From the IMG/VR virus record IMGVR_UViG_3300021368_000007, positions 1 through 64,000 of that record: 64,000 nt of DNA. One strand, written 5' to 3'. Positions within the stretch are counted from its first letter, which is position 1. Every line of letters starts with the position of its first letter. The notes beneath the pieces are model-generated. The model searched no databases. It saw only the letters and a list, made by a program, of their open reading frames with translations, and was not told the DNA's origin. Below are positions 60,006-64,000 of this stretch, piece after piece. A program made the translations under genes and the position numbers. The stretch is from a virus.

Positions 60006-60055
60006 GTGTATATTTTAACATGCTTAAGGTTATCTTGGGTTAACCTTAGTTAAAA
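60006..60055 (-). promoter_or_regulatory. Pho-box-like operator and -10 box upstream of the phosphate operon
   Basis: On the minus strand three TTAAC/ATAAC motifs recur every 10 bp (starting at 60053, 60043 and 60033), followed by a TTAAG (60027) and a TAAAAT or TATACA -10 (60012-60017 or 60006-60011), 40-50 bp upstream of the porin-like ATG. This resembles the cyanobacterial PhoB-type box (repeats of TTAACC-like units), though the period is 10 rather than the usual 11. It suggests host PhoR/PhoB control. Confidence 0.55.
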
Positions 60056-60073
60056 TTTTAACTAATGCTCAGT

Positions 60074-60098
60074 AAAAAGGGTCTCGGTTAGGAGACCC
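60074..60098 (-). terminator. Rho-independent terminator of gp32
   Basis: GGGTCTC/GAGACCC stem (60079-60085 with 60092-60098), 6-nt loop, followed by T5 on the minus strand. Located 25 bp after the gp32 stop codon. Confidence 0.8.
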
Positions 60099-60123
60099 TG
60101 GTAAAGTTATTTGAATATCAGAT

Positions 60124-61002
60124 TCAATCTTCTGCTGCGAGAGAAGCAAAGTAAGACAGAGCATCATCATCGCCAGCAGAGGGAGTGATGTCTGCATCGT
60201 TGAACCCACCCGTGCTAGGGGTCACGGGAGCAGGATCTTCTTCAAACGATTCGTCCATGCGAGGAGCAGGAGATGCGTTGCCAAGAACCATGTTCAGGCG
60301 ATTCTCCATTTCTTCGTAGGACTTGAACTGATCACTAGCAGTGAATGATTCAAGCGAGTATGCTTGCTGCCAGAGTGCTTCCATCTCATCATCGTCAGCA
60401 CTCAATGCTTGAGGTGCTGCGAATTCAGATGCATCGTAGTTCCAGTAACCACCGATGGTGCGGATCTTCAGTTTAAAGTTAGCACCTTCCCAGAAGTCAA
60501 AGACGTTGACAGGAGTCTCGTCTTGGAACTCAGGTTGCATGGCAGCAAGGATCTTGTCATGGATCTTCTTGCCGTACTTGTAGAGAAATACTTTTCCTTC
60601 GTTGTCAGGATTGGCAGTGTCCTTGACAACATAGATGTTGCTGTAGTAAGAGAGTTTGCGCTTGCGTTGACGTGCAATCTCTTTGTCGGATTCTACTCCG
60701 CTGTTCCAGAGTTTGTTGTTGGCAGCACAGACAGGGCACTGGTCACCATTGGTGGTCAGGCAGTTGTCAATCAACCACCCACCAGGACCTTGGAAGGCGT
60801 GAGAATAAACCTTTGCCCAGGGAAGGGACTCGCCCTCGGGAGCAGGGAGGAAGCGGATCACAGCGTAACCATTGCCAGTCTTATCAAGTGCTGGTTTCCA
60901 CAGGCGCTCATCAGCACCACCTTCCTTGGTGGATTTGGTGAGTTCCTTTTGAAGGAAGTCAAAGTTAGCTTGAGACTTGCGCTTCAGATCTGCAAAAGAC
61001 AT
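60124..61002 (-). CDS. gp32: gp32 single-stranded DNA-binding protein (292 aa)
   Basis: T4-type ssDNA-binding protein used in replication, recombination and repair. The start MSFADLKRKSQANFDFLQKE is the LAST-like basic motif that drives cooperativity. The core has NGYAVIRFLPAPEGESLPW, WLIDNCLTTNGDQCPVCAA with Cys/His residues of the zinc subdomain, and ARQRKRKLSYYSNIYVVKD. The C-terminus is acidic (SFEEDPAPVTPS, SAGDDDALSYFASLAAED), the protein-interaction tail. RBS GAGG precedes the ATG at 61002. Driven by the hairpin-embedded promoter at 61057-61086 and ended by a terminator. Confidence 0.93.
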   Translation of the reverse strand: MSFADLKRKSQANFDFLQKELTKSTKEGGADERLWKPALDKTGNGYAVIRFLPAPEGESLPWAKVYSHAFQGPGGWLIDNCLTTNGDQCPVCAANNKLWNSGVESDKEIARQRKRKLSYYSNIYVVKDTANPDNEGKVFLYKYGKKIHDKILAAMQPEFQDETPVNVFDFWEGANFKLKIRTIGGYWNYDASEFAAPQALSADDDEMEALWQQAYSLESFTASDQFKSYEEMENRLNMVLGNASPAPRMDESFEEDPAPVTPSTGGFNDADITPSAGDDDALSYFASLAAED

Positions 61003-61056
61003 GTGAGATACCTCGGATTTGTTAGATATGGTTGTATGACTCCCAACCACTTAGAC

Positions 61057-61097
61057 ATAATAACATGGCACAGGGCGGGGAGTCAAGTCCCTGTGCC
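61057..61097 (-). promoter_or_regulatory. Promoter of gp32 embedded in a hairpin
   Basis: GGCACAGGG/CCCTGTGCC (61067-61075 with 61089-61097), a perfect 9-bp stem with a 13-nt loop, carries TTGACT (61081-61086) in its loop. TATTAT (61057-61062) lies 18 bp further on, giving a good sigma-70-type promoter for gp32. It also follows the stop of the DUF1825 gene, as a terminator would, although no long T-run is present. Confidence 0.7.
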
Positions 61098-61103
61098 AAT
61101 TTC

Positions 61104-61445
61104 CTAACTGGCGCGGCGGTGCGCTTCTTCCTTGAGTTGTCCTACTTTATCAAGAAGTTCATCGAACATCTCCAGGAGATTGTCCGTGGGTTCTGCACCC
61201 AGGAGAACAATACTATCCTTCATTGCTTCAATAAATTCTTTTGCCTCGGGATCATCCGAAAGACTAAGACGCATGTAGAATACCTTTTGCTTTTCGATTA
61301 GTGTCTCCAAGACATCAAAGTATTCTATTTGCTTTTCTATAGAGAGAACTGGGAATGACATCATGGAACGCACACAGAACTGCTGCAGTTCTGCCATCTC
61401 CTGAATGTCACCACGGACCATTTCCGATTGAAAGAATTTACTCAT
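61104..61445 (-). CDS. DUF1825 family protein (113 aa)
   Basis: FFQSEMVRGDIQEMAELQQF, then LEKQKVFYMRLSLSDDPEAK (with LSLSDDPEAKE being the recognisable cyanobacterial core) and LLGAEPTDNLLEMFDELL: the DUF1825 pattern (PF08855), a protein of about 110 residues known mainly from cyanobacteria and their phages. Long amphipathic helices indicate a helical bundle. Its place between gp33 and gp32 suggests a role in late transcription or replication. Stop overlaps the start with the upstream gene (ATGA, 61442-61445). Confidence 0.8.
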   Translation of the reverse strand: MSKFFQSEMVRGDIQEMAELQQFCVRSMMSFPVLSIEKQIEYFDVLETLIEKQKVFYMRLSLSDDPEAKEFIEAMKDSIVLLGAEPTDNLLEMFDELLDKVGQLKEEAHRRAS

Positions 61446-61690
61446 ACTAGCATCAACTTAGCTCGACTTGTTTTTTTAATGAAGTTTAACTTCTGTGCAT
61501 CATACTTAAGTTTTTCCTTAAGTGGTTTGCTAATCAGTTTAGAACATGATTCAATTTCAATCTCGTTCATTTCGCAGTAGTGAATGACTGCATCAATGTA
61601 ATTCATGTCAGAATTATTTAACACTAGTTTTTCCACATCCTGCGAGAATCTCGCAGCAGTCATAAAGTTATCCTCCAGATTTTTTGCCAT
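61442..61690 (-). CDS. gp33: gp33 late-promoter transcription accessory protein (82 aa)
   Basis: T4 gp33 links the sliding clamp to RNA polymerase at late promoters. The family pattern is visible: NFMTAARFSQDVEKLVLNNS, then YIDAVIHYCEMNEIEIESCS and LISKPLKEKLKYDAQKLNFI, ending TSRAKLMLV with the hydrophobic tail used for clamp contact. Length is that of cyanophage gp33 (shorter than T4's 112). It explains the NATAAATA late promoters upstream of the tail genes. Overlaps the exonuclease gene by 23 bp. Confidence 0.75.
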   Translation of the reverse strand: MAKNLEDNFMTAARFSQDVEKLVLNNSDMNYIDAVIHYCEMNEIEIESCSKLISKPLKEKLKYDAQKLNFIKKTSRAKLMLV

Positions 61691-62357
61691 ATTTCTCTTG
61701 GTATTCGGTGATGTACTCTTGAAGTCTCAAGAAGTATTCCTTCTTGGGAGTCACTACTGAAACTTGAACATCACTATTCTCACAAGCAACAATTGTTACT
61801 AGCTTCTTCACTGAAATGCCATACAATTCTTGCAAGCAACATGCATAAGCAGTCTCTTGCACGTAGTAATCATATAACCACGCTTCTTTCTTTTGTTCAG
61901 CAGATGTTTTGAAATCAATAATTGCGAGTTCTCCGTCATACTCTGCTATGCAGTCCACTCGTCCTGCAACCTTAAGGAAGTCAGAATATAACGCCGCTTC
62001 TTGTAGATATATTTTATTTATCTTATTAAGAATATGCTTGCTGGAGTTAAACATAATCCAGGGAAGAGGCATGTCCTTATACTTCTTGGTGTCCAACTCA
62101 TTGTTGATGTAGTCTTCTACCAATTTGTGATAACGAGTACCTCTTCCAGCAGCGCGGGTTGAAGTTGCTTGTGCTTTTTCTTTTCCAACTCTTGCTCTCC
62201 ATTTAGCAAGTGACTTCTGCTTCTTGGAGTTGTTACTGATCACTGTTGTGATAGACGGATACTGATTCCCACTAGGAGTGAGATAGTATCTTTTCCCATC
62301 AATCATTTCAGCATTCATTTCAATGGGGTCCAACCCAACATGATCAAAGATGTGCAT
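61668..62357 (-). CDS. PD-(D/E)XK exonuclease (229 aa)
   Basis: Nuclease of the PD-(D/E)XK superfamily, like MGME1 and RecB nuclease domains. GRGTRYHKLVEDYI gives the N-terminal helix motif; GRVDCIAEYDGELAIIDFKT gives the catalytic D...D-F-K (ELAIIDFKTS), and YYVQETAYACCLQELYG is the QxxxY motif. Cyanophages commonly carry such an exonuclease near gp32 and phoH, probably in recombination or degradation of host DNA. Stop and start overlap phoH (ATG shared at 62357). Confidence 0.82.
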   Translation of the reverse strand: MHIFDHVGLDPIEMNAEMIDGKRYYLTPSGNQYPSITTVISNNSKKQKSLAKWRARVGKEKAQATSTRAAGRGTRYHKLVEDYINNELDTKKYKDMPLPWIMFNSSKHILNKINKIYLQEAALYSDFLKVAGRVDCIAEYDGELAIIDFKTSAEQKKEAWLYDYYVQETAYACCLQELYGISVKKLVTIVACENSDVQVSVVTPKKEYFLRLQEYITEYQEKYGKKSGG

Positions 62358-63112
62358 TAGAATCCCAAGTTTAGTTTAGCAATTAGATAGTTCTTGACCA
62401 GACCAGAACGAACGATGTCTTCAATGCCATACTCAATCATGGCAAAGTCATCAGTCATACTAGCAATGATCTTTTGGAAGTCCAGGATGCCTGTCTTCTC
62501 ATTGATCTTCTGAAGGTCAGACTGGTTGGAGTCACCACAGAACATGATCTTTGTGTCTTGACCACAACGAGTCATGATCGAATCAAGTTCATGGAAGTTC
62601 AGGTTCTGACACTCATCGATGATAACGATAGAGTTGTCTAGTGTAGTACCACGAAGGAAGGATGTGGACCAGAAGGATATAGTTTCCTGTGCCTTTAGAT
62701 TTTCATACAACATTTCATACGATGCATCATCAGGCATCTCAAACATGGATTGAACCATGTTCTTGTATGGAATCTGATACAGAGATGCTTTATCTTCATG
62801 GGTTCCAGGTAAGAAACCAATCTCTCTCGTAGCAACCAGTGAACGAACGATGTAAACCTTTTCGTATGGTGTGTATTCATCTAGCACATCTCTCAATGCT
62901 AGGAAAAGAGCTACGAAAGTCTTACCTGTTCCTGCACAACCTGATGCATAAATGTTTTTACCCTCACCATACTGCTCAAACATCAGTCGCTGATTGTCTG
63001 TCAGTGGTTCAATGTTCAGAAGGTAGTCAGAATTAATTGGTTTCTTTCTACGCATCTGTTTGGCAGTCATGCCATTGATATCAGGTTGCGTTTTCTTTCT
63101 AGCTCTTGGCAT
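62357..63112 (-). CDS. phoH: PhoH-family ATPase (251 aa)
   Basis: P-loop ATPase of the PhoH family: NIYASGCAGTGKTFVALFLA (Walker A at about 58-65), the glycine-rich REIGFLPGTHEDK, and SIVIIDECQNLNFHELDSIM (Walker B at 162-169), then GDSNQSDLQ. Phage PhoH proteins are widespread in marine phages; in hosts the gene is PhoB-controlled, yet its biochemical role is unclear (possibly RNA metabolism). Basic N-terminus (MPRARKKTQPD). Length (251) is typical of phage versions. Confidence 0.92.
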   Translation of the reverse strand: MPRARKKTQPDINGMTAKQMRRKKPINSDYLLNIEPLTDNQRLMFEQYGEGKNIYASGCAGTGKTFVALFLALRDVLDEYTPYEKVYIVRSLVATREIGFLPGTHEDKASLYQIPYKNMVQSMFEMPDDASYEMLYENLKAQETISFWSTSFLRGTTLDNSIVIIDECQNLNFHELDSIMTRCGQDTKIMFCGDSNQSDLQKINEKTGILDFQKIIASMTDDFAMIEYGIEDIVRSGLVKNYLIAKLNLGF

Positions 63113-63115
63113 TAA

Positions 63116-63355
63116 TCACCACTCCACTTGCGATCCAGGCATCTTCGCCATTTTGTTCATGTGTTCAGACCATCCAGGATGAGTCTTGTTCATCTTGTTA
63201 CGCCAGTCTCCGACTTCTCCGACACCAGCGCAACCTTTAGACCAATCTTTATCCCAGTCAGGATTCTTAAGTCTCCACTGATCATACTCTCGCATGGTCA
63301 TGTGGAGTTCGTCTGTCTCTCCTGTTTTCTTATTTATTACGGGGTAGGTAGGCAT
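63116..63355 (-). CDS. Small conserved cyanophage protein (79 aa)
   Basis: Starts MPTYPVINKKTGETDELHMT and contains MREYDQWRLKNPDWDKDWSK then GCAGVGEVGDWRNKMNKTHP. The MPTYxVxNxxTGE...EYxxWxxxNP pattern is that of a Cys-less FmdB-like protein frequently found in T4-like marine phages. Function unknown. Placed between phoH and thyX, with start and stop within 4 bp. Confidence 0.6.
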   Translation of the reverse strand: MPTYPVINKKTGETDELHMTMREYDQWRLKNPDWDKDWSKGCAGVGEVGDWRNKMNKTHPGWSEHMNKMAKMPGSQVEW

Positions 63356-63988
63356 TTATAGACTCCATGCTTCGGTGATAATTGGGAACTGCTCTGCAAA
63401 AATGCGTTTGCATTCCAGGGCAATGTCCATGTGTTCTTTCTGTGTACCATTTGCAGATCGCAGATCTATATAGTGCATCCAACTGCGAAGATTGCCTGTC
63501 ATAAAGAGACGAGTAGGAACAGCAAGAGGAAGCACAAAACGGGCACACTCTTTAGCAATCCCTTGGCGAAGAAGCTCGTTATAGAGATCAAGGCTCTCAG
63601 TAAAATGTCTCTGAATCTGCCCCTGTAGTACAGACTTCTTTTCGGGGCTGATATCATCCACTGAATTTTGTCTATTCTTGTGATCCTGAGATCGAAGATC
63701 TGGGATAGGAATCTCTTGGGAGAGAAGGTTTGTGTCTGCATAGCGTTGCGAAAACTCTTGGAAAGTAAAGCTACGATGACGGAGGATTTGAGCCGCGATG
63801 CCGCGTGTTGTATTAATTTCGAGAGTCATATGTGCTTGCTCGAACACCGACCAGTGTCCATGTTTGATGCAATATGACAGAAGCTTTGCGTAGTTAGGGT
63901 TCTCCTGGTTTGCTGGGTTGCTTACGCGAGCGATGTAAGCAATGGTTTTCTCAGCATCAGGAGTAACAGAAATCAGATTGATGTTCAT
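63356..63988 (-). CDS. thyX: ThyX flavin-dependent thymidylate synthase (210 aa)
   Basis: Makes dTMP from dUMP using FAD and NADPH, bypassing ThyA. The ThyX motif RHRx7S is present as R70-H71-R72...S80 (RHRSFTFQEFSQRY); also GHWSVFEQAH, ARFVLPLAVPTRLFMTGNLR (second nucleotide-binding region) and NLRSWMHYIDLR. Length fits ThyX (about 210-250). Common in cyanophages for DNA synthesis from host nucleotides. It begins at 63988, close to the right end of the window, so the promoter is probably outside. Confidence 0.95.
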   Translation of the reverse strand: MNINLISVTPDAEKTIAYIARVSNPANQENPNYAKLLSYCIKHGHWSVFEQAHMTLEINTTRGIAAQILRHRSFTFQEFSQRYADTNLLSQEIPIPDLRSQDHKNRQNSVDDISPEKKSVLQGQIQRHFTESLDLYNELLRQGIAKECARFVLPLAVPTRLFMTGNLRSWMHYIDLRSANGTQKEHMDIALECKRIFAEQFPIITEAWSL

Positions 63989-64000
63989 TAACAGGGATCA

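Noticed and set aside
60364-61107. 247-codon plus-strand frame
   Set aside because: Antisense shadow of gp32.
61460-61480. GCTCGACTTG followed by a T-run resembling the end of the dispersed element
   Set aside because: It is coding sequence of gp33 (KKTSRAK) and lacks the rest of the element.

Overview
The window is part of the genome of a T4-like cyanophage (a myovirus of marine Synechococcus or Prochlorococcus). It carries recognisable T4-type baseplate, head-completion, ssDNA-binding and late-transcription genes (gp4, gp5, gp26, gp32, gp33, gp48, gp53). It also carries genes typical of marine cyanophages: pstS with a small porin-like protein, phoH, thyX, a CpeT-like bilin lyase, a host-type DUF1825 protein, many 2OG-Fe(II) oxygenases and a 4316-residue virion protein. 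Nearly all genes are on the minus strand, so transcription runs from high to low coordinates. The exception is a four-gene plus-strand block at 55.8-58.5 kb.

Layout in coordinate order. 0-10.5 kb is a dense early region of small, mostly unrecognised proteins. Many are translationally coupled through ATGA overlaps, and several fall below 60 codons. It includes an exported HEGWH metallopeptidase, an AbrB-like protein, a D12-class adenine methylase beside a GIY-YIG-like protein, and an SF2 helicase. Early promoters here are host sigma-70-like (TTGACA, 17 bp, TATACT). A 340-bp non-coding stretch at 1.5-1.86 kb holds three cyanobacterial-type DnaA boxes on a strict 12-bp period beside an A/T-tract region. 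10.5-14.6 kb has two unknown proteins, three 2OG-Fe(II) oxygenases and a tail-fibre-assembly-chaperone-like protein. 14.6-39.5 kb is tail fibre and adhesin territory: tail-collar proteins, three paralogues sharing Ig-like repeats and a common C-terminus (two glycine-rich, one with a vWA-like MIDAS motif), and the giant 4316-residue protein. 39.5-40.05 kb holds four tRNAs (Leu-UAG, Asn-GUU, Ala-UGC, Thr-UGU). 40-43.8 kb has three more 2OG oxygenases, CpeT, a glutaredoxin-like protein and small unknowns.

43.9-55.7 kb is a minus-strand baseplate hub/spike block: a beta-helical spike-like protein, a gp5-like OB protein, a gp27-like hub protein, an M23-peptidase tail protein, a lysozyme-domain tail protein, a gp51-like protein, gp26 and a tail-tube-like protein. 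55.8-58.5 kb on the plus strand encodes gp4, a possible gp2-like protein, gp48 and gp53. 58.6-64 kb returns to the minus strand with pstS and the porin-like gene behind a Pho-box-like site, then gp32, DUF1825, gp33, a PD-(D/E)XK exonuclease, phoH, a small conserved protein and thyX.

Regulation visible in the sequence: T4-type late promoters (NATAAATA) precede tail genes; strong sigma-70-like promoters, some with the -35 box inside a terminator-like hairpin, precede early genes; and a roughly 57-bp element recurs three times at module borders (43.85, 51.4 and 58.5 kb). Function calls rest on reading motifs by eye. No database search was possible, and unrecognised genes are labelled as such.
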